Origin: Opitutaceae bacterium
GTDB lineage: Bacteria > Verrucomicrobiota > Verrucomicrobiia > Opitutales > Opitutaceae
Direction: 5' to 3'
Assembly (NCBI GenBank): GCA_030648295.1
Contig: JAUSID010000188.1
Coordinates: 54,454 to 118,453 of the forward strand
DNA length: 64,000 nt
In this document: piece after piece, positions 45,733 through 54,039 of the stretch
Numbering within the stretch: the stretch's first letter is position 1
Layout of the letters: every line of letters begins with the position of its first letter
The notes under the pieces: model-generated
What the model was told of the DNA's origin: nothing
Seen by the model: the letters and a program-made list of their open reading frames with translations, nothing else
The model's database searches: none
Program-made: the position numbers and the translations under genes

Positions 45733-48700
45733 TCAATGCCCGCCCTTCTTGGTTTCGGTCTTCTTCTCGCCGTGGGCCGGCGCACCGTGCGTCGATCCAC
45801 CGTGGCCGACGCCGTGCGTCTCCGGGCCATGACCGTTGCCGTGCGACTGCGGCATGTTTTTCTTGTTGTATTCGATCCGGCTGAGCGGCTGCTGATGATA
45901 ATCCGGCATCTTCGGATTCGGATTGCGCACCCTGGCGGCGTAGGTCGTGCGGGGACGGGTGTTGAGATAACCCAGCACCTCGTAGTCCTGATCCCGCAGT
46001 TTCGCTTTCATGACCGCGCTTTCCTTGTCGAGGATGTTGCCGAACACGATCGCGTCGACGGGGCACGTCTGCTCGCACGCAGTCTTGATCGTGCCGTCCG
46101 GCACCATGACGTCTCCGGGCGTGCCGGCCTTCGCCATCTTCACCTTGTGCTGGATCTTCCCGTTGACGATCCGCTGCACGCAATACGTGCACTTCTCCAT
46201 CACGCCACGCATGCGGACGGAAACCTCCGGGTTCTTCACCATCTGAACGAGCTCCGGCGTGCCGTAGGAACCAGCGGGACCCATGTACAAGCTGTCGAGC
46301 CGGCGCTGGTTCCAGTCGAAGAAGTTAAAGCGCCGGACCTTGTAGGGACAATTGTTCGCGCAATAGCGGGTGCCAATGCAGCGATTGTAGGCCATCACGT
46401 TCAGGCCCTCCTCGTCATGCACCGTCGCGTTCACCGGACACACCGTCTCGCACGGCGCCAGTTCGCAATGCACGCACGTCATCGGCTGCAACGACACCTG
46501 CGGATCCTCGGGAATCTCCTTGTTGCCTTCGCCACCAAACGCGCCGGCATCCAGCGTGCCGCTCGAATAATATCGATCGATCCGCAGCCAGTGCATCTCG
46601 CGGCCACGCAGGACCTGCTCCTTGCCCACGATCGGCACGTTGTTCTCGGCCTGACATGCGACGACACAGGCCTGGCAGCCAATGCACGTGTTCATGTCGA
46701 TCGACATGCCCCATTGGTGCACGCCGTCCAACTTGGGCGTCTCGTAAAGCGAGTTGCCGCGAGGAATCTGCGTGCTGACCTCGGCGAAAGCCTTGGCGCG
46801 TTCCTCGGGCGAAAGCGACTTGATCTTCGCAATCGAGTAATGCTCGCCCCGCATCGGCGGTGAGTGCGACTCCATGCCGAACGTGTCGACGAATGCAGGA
46901 TTGGCTTGATACTCGTCGAGATTGGCCTCGCGGATGATCTCGCGGCCTTCCATCGACCAGTGCTCCTGGGTGTTCGCGAGCTGGTACGTTGCCTTCGTGA
47001 CGACGAGCTTGCCGCCCGTAGCGAAGTGCAGCCCGGTCGAGGTCCGCAACGGATAGAAATTGTGACCGGCGCCACGGCCGACATGGCCCGTGCCCGTCCT
47101 GCCGTACCCCAGCGGCAGCACGACCGTGTAGCTGGCGAGACCGGGCTGGATGTGCAGCGGCCCGCGAATGGTTTTTCCGTTCAGCGTCAGCTCGCCGATG
47201 CGGGCCATTTCCTTGCCTTGGTGAAACGACGCCGTCTCGACGCGGGCGACCTGAATCAGCGAACCGCCCGGATAGATTCCAAGTTCCTGCGCCAGCTTCG
47301 GGCTGACGAGAATTGCGTTGTCCCAGGCGATCTTCGTGATCGGGTCGGGGCATTCCTGGAGCCAGCCGTTGTTCGCGAAACGGCCGTCGTCCATCTTATG
47401 GTCGGCGACGAAACGCACCTCGAGGTTGGCGGCACCGAGCGGCGCGGCGGGTTTCGCCTCCATCGCAAATGCCCGCTGCACATTCTGCGCGTTGAATTGC
47501 ACCGCGACCGGCTTGTGGGCGGAATTCGCCAGCAGACCGTCGTGCAGGAAACGCTGCATCGCCTTCTCCGCATTCGTGTTCGCGCCCGCGAGGCCCGCGA
47601 TCGTTTCCGCAACCAATAGGTAAGGATCCGGTTTCTCGACGCCCGCCAATCGCGCGAGCACTTCGATCTGCGTGAACCCGCCGAACAACGGCAAAATCAT
47701 CGGCTGAATCGGCACGATCGTACCGTCAACCGTGCGGGCGTCGCCCCACGATTCGAGATAGTGAGCGGCGGCGATGTGCGTCGTCGCCGGCGGATTCAAC
47801 GTCGACGTCTCATCGACGTGATAACCCAACCGCACAACCTCAACGACTGATTTCTGCAACGCGGGCCAGTCGAGATCCGCCGGCGCGTTGTAAGCAGGGT
47901 TGCCACCGAGTACGACGAGGGTGCGAATCGAGCCGCCCTTGATCGCGTTCGTGAGGCCGACGATGGACGACAGCCCCTGGACGGTTTCGACGGGCAAGAA
48001 ATTGACCGTCTGGCCGATGTTGCCGAGCGACGCGTTCAGTCCGTGAACGATGGCGTGGACTTCCGGCGGCAGGTGCGAACCGGCGACGATAATGCATTCA
48101 CCGCGGTGCTCCTTCAGGTCGGCGGCGCACTCGTCGACCCACTTTGCGTCGACGTTGAGACCGGCGGCGGACGAACTGAATGCGTTCCCCATCTCCGGGG
48201 ACAGCTGGGTGGCGAGTTTCGCCGCCAGCGCCAGCATGTGGCTGCTCGCGACGCGCAACCGATGATCGGCCATGCTGCCGGTGATCGTGAGCGAGCTTTC
48301 GGCCACATACAGCCGGCTCATCGAGTCCCTGGCCGTCGCGAGGCGACGCCCGTTCGAGAACGCTCGAGCGTAGAGCAGGCTGCCGGCTTCGGCCTGAAGG
48401 AAATCGGCGTCGAGCGAGAGAATCCGCTTCGCCTTGGCAAAATTGTACACCGGCTTCACCGCCGTGCCGAACGCCGCCTGGGCGGCACCGACCGGCGGCT
48501 CGTCCGCGATCGGCTCATACTCGCACCAAATCGCCCGCGGGAAACGCGCCCGCAATGTGCGGACGATTCGTGAGCGCGTCGGCGACGACGATTCATCGGC
48601 GAGGAACGCCAGGCCGGCGCCCTGCGCCTGGGCGTAGTTGCGGCTGATCGTGGCGAGAAGTTCGTTGACCTGTTCCGGCTTCAGCACCGCTCCACCCTTG

Positions 48701-49197
48701 GTATGCGCCGTCGCGCGATCCGGATCGTAGAGATCGAGCACGGAAGCCTGGGCGAACAGCGAGGCGGCGCCGCCGTGCGGCTCGTAGCTGGGATTGCCCT
48801 CGATCTTCGTCGGCCGGCCCTGGTGCGTCTCGGCCAAAAGGGGAATCGCGGATTTCCGCAGCGGCATCGCCGTGGCGTAATACAGCGGCAGACCCGGAAT
48901 GACACCTTCGACGGATTTGCCGTACGGCAGGATGTTCATCTCCGGCCGGCGGCAGCCGGCGAGGCCCACGCCGCCGAGCGCGAACGAGGCCGCCATGATC
49001 TTCATGAACTGCCGGCGATCGACCCCCTCGAGTTCAGATGCGCCATCCGGGAATTCGCGCTGCAGTTGCGCCTGAAAACCCGGCGTGGCTGCGAGTTCGT
49101 CGAGGCTGCGCCAGTATTTCGGACCCGTGAGCTCGCGTTCCGACGCGGCGCCGTTCGGCAGGCTCAGGCCAGGAGGATGTTCAACGGAGCGTTTCAT
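45733..49197 (-). CDS. actB: Alternative complex III subunit ActB (MopB-like plus four FeS clusters)
   Basis: 1154 residues from ATG 49197, the fused B1-B2 subunit. An N-terminal Tat signal (R61-R-Q-F-M-K, then a hydrophobic stretch ending at C82) exports it folded. The large N-terminal half resembles molybdopterin oxidoreductases but carries no cofactor in ACIII. The C-terminal third has four ferredoxin-type Cys clusters (CIGCQACVVACQ; CVHCELAPCETVCP; CIGTRYCANNCP; CTYCVQ with CEQTCP), binding 4Fe-4S/3Fe-4S. The end of the protein is His/Gly/Lys-rich (repeated HGxGH). It overlaps actA by 4 bases. The gap to actC (about 150 bases) holds no clear gene. Confidence 0.95.
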   Translation of the reverse strand: MKRSVEHPPGLSLPNGAASERELTGPKYWRSLDELAATPGFQAQLQREFPDGASELEGVDRRQFMKIMAASFALGGVGLAGCRRPEMNILPYGKSVEGVIPGLPLYYATAMPLRKSAIPLLAETHQGRPTKIEGNPSYEPHGGAASLFAQASVLDLYDPDRATAHTKGGAVLKPEQVNELLATISRNYAQAQGAGLAFLADESSSPTRSRIVRTLRARFPRAIWCEYEPIADEPPVGAAQAAFGTAVKPVYNFAKAKRILSLDADFLQAEAGSLLYARAFSNGRRLATARDSMSRLYVAESSLTITGSMADHRLRVASSHMLALAAKLATQLSPEMGNAFSSSAAGLNVDAKWVDECAADLKEHRGECIIVAGSHLPPEVHAIVHGLNASLGNIGQTVNFLPVETVQGLSSIVGLTNAIKGGSIRTLVVLGGNPAYNAPADLDWPALQKSVVEVVRLGYHVDETSTLNPPATTHIAAAHYLESWGDARTVDGTIVPIQPMILPLFGGFTQIEVLARLAGVEKPDPYLLVAETIAGLAGANTNAEKAMQRFLHDGLLANSAHKPVAVQFNAQNVQRAFAMEAKPAAPLGAANLEVRFVADHKMDDGRFANNGWLQECPDPITKIAWDNAILVSPKLAQELGIYPGGSLIQVARVETASFHQGKEMARIGELTLNGKTIRGPLHIQPGLASYTVVLPLGYGRTGTGHVGRGAGHNFYPLRTSTGLHFATGGKLVVTKATYQLANTQEHWSMEGREIIREANLDEYQANPAFVDTFGMESHSPPMRGEHYSIAKIKSLSPEERAKAFAEVSTQIPRGNSLYETPKLDGVHQWGMSIDMNTCIGCQACVVACQAENNVPIVGKEQVLRGREMHWLRIDRYYSSGTLDAGAFGGEGNKEIPEDPQVSLQPMTCVHCELAPCETVCPVNATVHDEEGLNVMAYNRCIGTRYCANNCPYKVRRFNFFDWNQRRLDSLYMGPAGSYGTPELVQMVKNPEVSVRMRGVMEKCTYCVQRIVNGKIQHKVKMAKAGTPGDVMVPDGTIKTACEQTCPVDAIVFGNILDKESAVMKAKLRDQDYEVLGYLNTRPRTTYAARVRNPNPKMPDYHQQPLSRIEYNKKNMPQSHGNGHGPETHGVGHGGSTHGAPAHGEKKTETKKGGH

Positions 49198-49847
49198 CGG
49201 TGGCAGCCGGAGCAACTCTGGGGAGGCATTACCTTCCAGTCGTGAATGTATTTCCTGGCATCTTCCGCGCGGCCCTGGTCGGCGAGGTTCTTGGAATCGA
49301 GATTGAAAATATCCTTCGGGTCGCGGAGCCGCATTTCCGGATTCCGGTGACACTCGATGCAAAACGCCATGCTCAGCGGCTGCGTGTGCGCGACGGTGTC
49401 CATCTCATTCACCTTGCCGTGGCACTCGACGCACGAGACGCCGCGGTTCACGTGAATGGCGTGATTGAAGTAGGCGAAATCGGGCGTGCGATGCACCCAA
49501 ACCCACGGCACCGGCGTGTTCTTCTCGAAGCTCTCGCGCACCGGCGCCAGCAACGGGCTGGTCGGCTTGATCACGTTGTGGCAGTTCATGCACGTCTGCG
49601 CCGTCGGCACGTTGGAATGCCCGGATTTGTCGACGCTGGAATGGCAATACCGGCAGTCGAGGCCGACCTCTTGCACGTGCTGCGCATGGCTGAAGGGAAC
49701 CGGCTGGACCGGCGCATACCCCACCCGGGTGTATTTGGGCGTCAGGTAATAGGTGGCGCCCGCGGTGGCGATGCCGGCGAGCACGCCCAGATAGATCAAG
49801 ATCTGGAGCGGAAGCTTGTTCGCCGACTTCGGAAAGAGTTTCGACAT
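49194..49847 (-). CDS. actA: Alternative complex III pentaheme cytochrome c subunit ActA
   Basis: 217 residues. One N-terminal helix (about 13-34) anchors a periplasmic domain with five CxxCH sites at 65-69, 86-90, 139-143, 163-167 and 212-216, the standard ActA count. VPFSHAQHVQEVGLDCRYCH and CMNCHNVIKP are typical. It takes electrons from ActB and passes them to ActE. First full ACIII gene of the operon. Confidence 0.95.
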   Translation of the reverse strand: MSKLFPKSANKLPLQILIYLGVLAGIATAGATYYLTPKYTRVGYAPVQPVPFSHAQHVQEVGLDCRYCHSSVDKSGHSNVPTAQTCMNCHNVIKPTSPLLAPVRESFEKNTPVPWVWVHRTPDFAYFNHAIHVNRGVSCVECHGKVNEMDTVAHTQPLSMAFCIECHRNPEMRLRDPKDIFNLDSKNLADQGRAEDARKYIHDWKVMPPQSCSGCHR

Positions 49848-49873
49848 GACGGATTACGCCGGAAAACGGCCGC

Positions 49874-50068
49874 TTAAACCGTGTCGGCGCGGCGGGCGAC
49901 CGCACGGGCATCGGGGCGAATCCGCAGTTTACCCGATGATGGCAATGCGCTGTTCGCGGGCGTGATCGCGGGCGTCGACTTCGCGAAAAGTGTTGGCAAT
50001 ACGCTGCCCGCCGCGGCAAAGCCAAGCAGCCGGGCGAAAAAATGCTTTCGCGATGGGTCGTGGGTCAC
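49874..50068 (-). CDS. Small exported ORF upstream of actA
   Basis: 64 residues from GTG 50068. SRKHFFARLLGFAAAGSVLPTLFAKS looks like a Tat or Sec leader (RKxFF then a hydrophobic stretch), and the rest is short and Arg-rich (RAVARRADTV at the end). It ends 26 bases before actA, on the same strand, so it would be the first gene of the ACIII operon. It may be a secreted small subunit or a maturation aid; it may also be chance. The rest of the gap up to 50200 shows only a weak promoter candidate (TTGTTT-16-TACTTT, minus strand, 50076-50103). Confidence 0.45.
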   Translation of the reverse strand: MTHDPSRKHFFARLLGFAAAGSVLPTLFAKSTPAITPANSALPSSGKLRIRPDARAVARRADTV

Positions 50069-50204
50069 GGGAACGAAAGTAGGGAAAATCGCTTCAGAAA
50101 CAAGGGAGCGCTGTTTCGCTTGTAAACCAAAATTTCGGAAAGAAAAATTCCTGGTTCGAAACCATTAGCTCCGGCAGCGCAGGAAAAAGCTGCCACTAAT
50201 CTCC

Positions 50205-50292
50205 GTTTCCTTCTCCTTTCTCCCTCCTCCCTCGCCGAAGGCGAGCTCCTTGCTCCCTTCTCCCTGCTCCCTCGCCGAAGGCTCCGACTCCC
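50205..50292. repeat. Heptad-like CTCCCTT tract with GCCGAAGGC hairpins
   Basis: A degenerate run of CTCCCTC/CTCCTTG/CTCCCTG units is broken twice by CTCGCCGAAGG, each able to fold as GCC/GGC. It fills the space between the ACIII operon and the end of the ABC ATPase gene and probably carries the end of the ATPase transcript. Confidence 0.6.
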
Positions 50293-50295
50293 TAT

Positions 50296-51006
50296 CTATA
50301 CGAAAACGCCATCCCGCATCGGCCTCGTGACATCGCAGCGTTGCGCGATTTCGGGGTTGTGCGTCACGAGCACGACGGCCTGGCCGTGATCCTTCGCGAG
50401 CCGGGTGAGCAAATCGAACACGATGCCGGAGTTCTTCACGTCGAGGTTTCCGGTCGGCTCGTCCGCCAGTAGAATCGTCGGTTGGTTGGCCAGCGCCCGG
50501 GCGACGGCGACACGTTGCTGCTCGCCGCCCGACAGATGGGTGCCAAGCCGGTGCGCCTTGTCACCTAGGCCGACGGAATCAAGGAGCGAGCGGGCACGCT
50601 CCTCCATCGCCGCGGGCGACAACCGGCCGAGTTTGCGCATCGGCATCATCACGTTTTCGAGCGCAGTGAACTCGAGCATCAGGAAATGGAACTGGAACAC
50701 GAAACCGATGTGCTCACCGCGGGCCGCAGTCCGCGCCGCGTCGTCGGTATTGGACATGAGCCGTCCATTGATCTCGATTTCGCCTTCGTCCGGCTGATCG
50801 AGGAGCCCGAGCAGGTAGAGCAGCGTGCTTTTGCCGCAGCCCGATGGCCCCACAATGGCGTAAACCTGCCCCCGGCGGGCCTCGAAGGAAACCCCCTTCA
50901 ACACATGCACCCGCCCCTCATCGTGACCGAGGTGGCGGTGAAGGTTCACGCACCGCAGCGCGAGGTCAGCAATCGGAGCGGCGGAAATGGTGGCGGAAAC
51001 GGGCAT
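50296..51006 (-). CDS. ABC transporter ATP-binding protein, LolD/MacB type
   Basis: 236 residues, one ABC domain: Walker [11 protein letters not shown]-loop [18 protein letters not shown], signature LSGGEQQR, Walker [14 protein letters not shown]-loop VTHN. It powers the FtsX-type permease at 51644 with the adaptor and TolC upstream. The permease and ATPase genes are not adjacent: a four-helix-bundle gene and heptad repeats lie between them. Substrate unknown; lipoprotein, peptide or macrolide-like export are options. Confidence 0.9.
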   Translation of the reverse strand: MPVSATISAAPIADLALRCVNLHRHLGHDEGRVHVLKGVSFEARRGQVYAIVGPSGCGKSTLLYLLGLLDQPDEGEIEINGRLMSNTDDAARTAARGEHIGFVFQFHFLMLEFTALENVMMPMRKLGRLSPAAMEERARSLLDSVGLGDKAHRLGTHLSGGEQQRVAVARALANQPTILLADEPTGNLDVKNSGIVFDLLTRLAKDHGQAVVLVTHNPEIAQRCDVTRPMRDGVFV

Positions 51007-51014
51007 CGATCAAC

Positions 51015-51056
51015 GGAAGCAGGGAGCAAGGAGCAGGGAACAGGGAGCAGGGAAAA
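51015..51056. repeat. Heptad array (GGGAGCA)6 before the ATPase gene
   Basis: Six adjacent 7-base units: GGAAGCA, GGGAGCA, AGGAGCA, GGGAACA, GGGAGCA, GGGAAAA. It starts 9 bases upstream of the ATPase start codon, so it lies where its ribosome-binding region or promoter should be (minus strand reads TGCTCCC). Confidence 0.7.
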
Positions 51057-51117
51057 CGGTGGAACCGACTGGCAGAGCGTAGACGACTGATGAGGAGCAA
51101 GGAGGACAGAACAGGAA

Positions 51118-51477
51118 TCAAGCGAACTTCGCGCGACGCGCTTCTATGAGTTTCATGATCCGCTTTGATAGGCGCTTTGTGTCCGCGACTAGAGCGAGGG
51201 CGTCGTCCTCCGCGAGGAGCTTCACCCGTTTCGCGAGATACGATTGGGATCGCAATTCACCGCAGGAGCCTTTCGCGATGAACAGAAAGCGAATGAACTC
51301 CACATTCGAGTCTCGTTCGTACCCTTCGGCGATGTTGTTCGAGATTGAAACGGCGGCCGACTGGATCTGTCCCCGGAACTCGAAATCCCGACACGCTCGA
51401 AACAGTTCATAGACTCGCGCCGCAAGTTCGATGGCATCCCTCCAAACCTCGAGATTCTCAAACGTGTCATCGTTCAT
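51118..51477 (-). CDS. Four-helix bundle protein (S23-type)
   Basis: 119 residues from ATG 51477. FENLEVWRDAIELAARVYEL and QIQSAAVSISNNIAEGYERD are hallmarks of the small four-helix-bundle family found free-standing or inside 23S rRNA intervening sequences (S23). They probably bind nucleic acid or act as scaffolds; function is unknown. Heptad arrays flank it on both sides (51015-51056 and 51553-51580), and it splits an ABC-export operon, which suggests it arrived with repeat DNA. Confidence 0.88.
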   Translation of the reverse strand: MNDDTFENLEVWRDAIELAARVYELFRACRDFEFRGQIQSAAVSISNNIAEGYERDSNVEFIRFLFIAKGSCGELRSQSYLAKRVKLLAEDDALALVADTKRLSKRIMKLIEARRAKFA

Positions 51478-51552
51478 ATTGGTCTTTCGGTTTGTTTCTA
51501 CTCCTTGCTCCGCCCTTTCCCTGCGCGTTCCGCCGTCCTGCTTTCTCCGTCC

Positions 51553-51580
51553 CTGCTCCTTGCTCCTTGCTCCCTGCTCC
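51553..51580. repeat. Heptad array (CTGCTCC)4 upstream of the four-helix-bundle gene
   Basis: CTGCTCC-TTGCTCC-TTGCTCC-CTGCTCC. It is the inverse-strand counterpart of the array at 51015-51056, so the four-helix-bundle gene is bracketed by inverted heptad arrays. Confidence 0.7.
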
Positions 51581-51643
51581 TCATTACGCCGTCTTCTTGA
51601 TCCACTCACGGCATCGCCATCCCGACGTCCGTTACGACGACCG

Positions 51644-52888
51644 TCATTGCGCCGTCCCCCGCACGATGTCGCCGGGTTCGAGCCGGGCGGCGCGGCGGGC
51701 GGGGATCAGGCTCGCGATCATCACCATGATCAACGCCGTCACGATGGCCTGCACGTAGTGCGAGGCGTCCCACGACACGATGAACGTTTCCGTCTTGAAG
51801 AGCGTGTTGATTCGCATCGGGACCTGCGACACCGCCCACGTCACGCCGGCGCCGAAGAGCGCACCGAGCACGGCGCCGATGGCGAGTACGATGGCGGCCT
51901 GCCACAGAAATATCTGGGTGATGTCGTTCCGCTCGTAGCCCATCGACCGCAGGATCGCGATGTCCTTGGTCTTCTCGATCACGATCATCGCGAGGGTGTT
52001 GAACATCGCGAGGCTCGCGATCAGCGTGAACACCGTGACCGTGATCGCGGTCGAGATCCGCAGCGCGCGAAACACCTCGAGCCATTCCTTTTCGCGCTCC
52101 TGCCACGGCTTCACGCTGTGCCGCAGCACCTCGGTCATGTGCATCGCGTCTTCGCGGGCGCGGTTCGGATCTTTCAGACTAATCTGGATGAGCGTGACGC
52201 CGGTCGGCTTTTTCAGGAGCGACCGCGCCTCGACGAGGTCAAGGTAAACGTTGGTCTTGTCGATATCGCGCACGCCGGTTTCGTAGATTGCGGCAACGCG
52301 ATACCGGCGTGATTCGCCGCGGACGATGATCACGAAGGGATCGCCGGCGCTGAGTTGCAGCCGATCGGCGAGCACGCGGCCGATCATCGCACCGGAGGGC
52401 GAATCCTGAAACCGCTCCAACCCCCGCGGTGTGGTGATTTTTCGCTCCAGGTCAGAGACCCGCAGATGGTCGGCCAGCACGATCCCAAAAACCTGCGCCG
52501 GCTCCGTCTTGAACGAACTGCTGAGCTGCACGTTGCCGCGCAAAACCGCCGAGGCGGCGTTGACGTTCGCGAACTGCCGCACCGCCTCCATGATGGCCTG
52601 CGGCTCCTCGACGCCCTCGATGTATTTCACGCCTTCGTTCTGCCGTATCTGAAAATCCGAACCGCTCGCCGCCTCCATGCTCCGCATCGTGTCCTGAATC
52701 TTGTCCTCGATTCGCAGGGCACCGCTCGTGCCGAGCATCGTCCGGATGAAAAATTGCTCAAAGCCGCTCGTCGTCGCCTGCGTCACGACGAATAAACCGA
52801 CGCCGAGCACGGTGCACGCCAGGCTCATCAGCATGGCGCGCTTCTTCGCCGTCAGAAAACGAAATGCGATGCGCAGATTCGGAGACAT
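51644..52888 (-). CDS. ABC transporter permease, FtsX/LolC/MacB type
   Basis: 414 residues. One helix at the N-terminus (RAMLMSLACTVLGVGLFVV), a large periplasmic domain (about 45-275) and three C-terminal helices (ITVTVFTLIASLAMFNTLAMIVIEK, IFLWQAAIVLAIGAVLGALFG, ALIMVMIASLIPARRAARL). This 1+3 helix layout is the FtsX-family mechanotransmission type. Works with the ATPase at 50296 and the adaptor/TolC genes upstream; 5 bases separate it from the adaptor stop. Confidence 0.9.
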   Translation of the reverse strand: MSPNLRIAFRFLTAKKRAMLMSLACTVLGVGLFVVTQATTSGFEQFFIRTMLGTSGALRIEDKIQDTMRSMEAASGSDFQIRQNEGVKYIEGVEEPQAIMEAVRQFANVNAASAVLRGNVQLSSSFKTEPAQVFGIVLADHLRVSDLERKITTPRGLERFQDSPSGAMIGRVLADRLQLSAGDPFVIIVRGESRRYRVAAIYETGVRDIDKTNVYLDLVEARSLLKKPTGVTLIQISLKDPNRAREDAMHMTEVLRHSVKPWQEREKEWLEVFRALRISTAITVTVFTLIASLAMFNTLAMIVIEKTKDIAILRSMGYERNDITQIFLWQAAIVLAIGAVLGALFGAGVTWAVSQVPMRINTLFKTETFIVSWDASHYVQAIVTALIMVMIASLIPARRAARLEPGDIVRGTAQ

Positions 52889-52893
52889 GCACT

Positions 52894-54039
52894 TCAGTTT
52901 TTCTGCCCGACCTTTTTCGGCAAACGGACGCGCTGGCCGGGATAAAATTCATCCAGGTTGTCCGCGATGACCAGTTCGCCGGGCTGGAGCCCGGCGCGAA
53001 CCTCGACGTAGTTGAGCGCACGATACCCGATCTCGATCTTCCGCTTCTCCACCACGCCGTTCTTAACGACATACACGTGGTCGTCGCTGAACACCGCCCG
53101 CCGGGCCACCAGGGGCTGGTTCTCCCGCTCGCCCACCGTGATTCGCGCCTCGCCCGTACTGCCATGCTTGAGCCGCCCCAGGTCCGTCTTCACGTCGAGA
53201 AACACGTTGAACCGCTGGCTCTCGTCGGCAGTCTCGCTGATCCGGATCACCCTGGCGTCGAATTGTTCTCCCGGATACGCCAGCAGCGTCACCTTCGCCG
53301 GCTGGTCCGGCTTCACCTTGGCGATGCTGTCCTCGCTTACCTTGGCCGTCACCACGCGGGCGTTCGACAGAATCATCGCGACGGTCTCGCCCAGCCCGAT
53401 GATCGCGCCCTCGAACGTCAGGGGGGTCTGAACCGACCCGTCGAACGGCGCGAGGATCTTCATCTTCTCGAGCAGCCGCTTGGTTCGCTCCATCACGGCG
53501 TCGAAATCGGCCTTCGCTTTCTTCGCGTCGAGGTTTGCGAGCTCAATCGCCGTGTCGATCGCCTCGAGCACGCGCTTCGCCGCCTCGACGTCCTTTTCGG
53601 CGACTTCGTTGCGCTTGAAGAGCCGTTGCGCGTTCTCGAGCGCTTCCCTGGCCACCATCCGCTTCGGGTCGTGCTCCTTCTCGTAGTTCGCCTTCTCCGT
53701 CGCAGCCAAAAAGTCGCGCTCTGCGTTCGCCATCTCGCGCTTCACGTCCGAGTCGTCGAGTTCCACGAGCACATCGCCCTGCTTGAACGTCCGGTCTTCA
53801 GCCAGGGCGTCGCATTTGAGCACGCGGCCCGCGGCCTCGCTCTTGAGCGGACGAATCCCGCCGTCGGCGTTCACGTTCACGCTGCCGGTCACGGCGTCGA
53901 CGGCCTTGCCGCGTTGCACTGGCTCGACCATCGCGACGGGGCCGAAATTGATCATGGCGAAATATCCGGCGACCGCCAGTAGCGCGACGACGACGAGCAC
54001 TTTCAGGGCAAAGCGGAAACTACCGTTTTTCGCGGACAT
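52894..54039 (-). CDS. HlyD/MacA-type periplasmic adaptor
   Basis: 381 residues from ATG 54039. N-terminal helix (ALKVLVVVALLAVAGYFAMI), lipoyl/barrel-sandwich halves flanking a long coiled coil (about 100-190, rich in Glu/Lys/Ala), a beta-barrel domain and a membrane-proximal domain (VYVVKNGVVEKRKIEIGYRA, GLQPGELVIADN). It links the inner-membrane ABC permease to TolC. Its start overlaps the end of the TolC gene by 20 bases. Confidence 0.9.
   Translation of the reverse strand: MSAKNGSFRFALKVLVVVALLAVAGYFAMINFGPVAMVEPVQRGKAVDAVTGSVNVNADGGIRPLKSEAAGRVLKCDALAEDRTFKQGDVLVELDDSDVKREMANAERDFLAATEKANYEKEHDPKRMVAREALENAQRLFKRNEVAEKDVEAAKRVLEAIDTAIELANLDAKKAKADFDAVMERTKRLLEKMKILAPFDGSVQTPLTFEGAIIGLGETVAMILSNARVVTAKVSEDSIAKVKPDQPAKVTLLAYPGEQFDARVIRISETADESQRFNVFLDVKTDLGRLKHGSTGEARITVGERENQPLVARRAVFSDDHVYVVKNGVVEKRKIEIGYRALNYVEVRAGLQPGELVIADNLDEFYPGQRVRLPKKVGQKN

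Noticed and set aside
50076..50103. Strong promoter for the ACIII operon
   Set aside because: Only a weak TTGTTT-16-TACTTT match exists, very close to the first start codon. Mentioned under the small ORF but not called.
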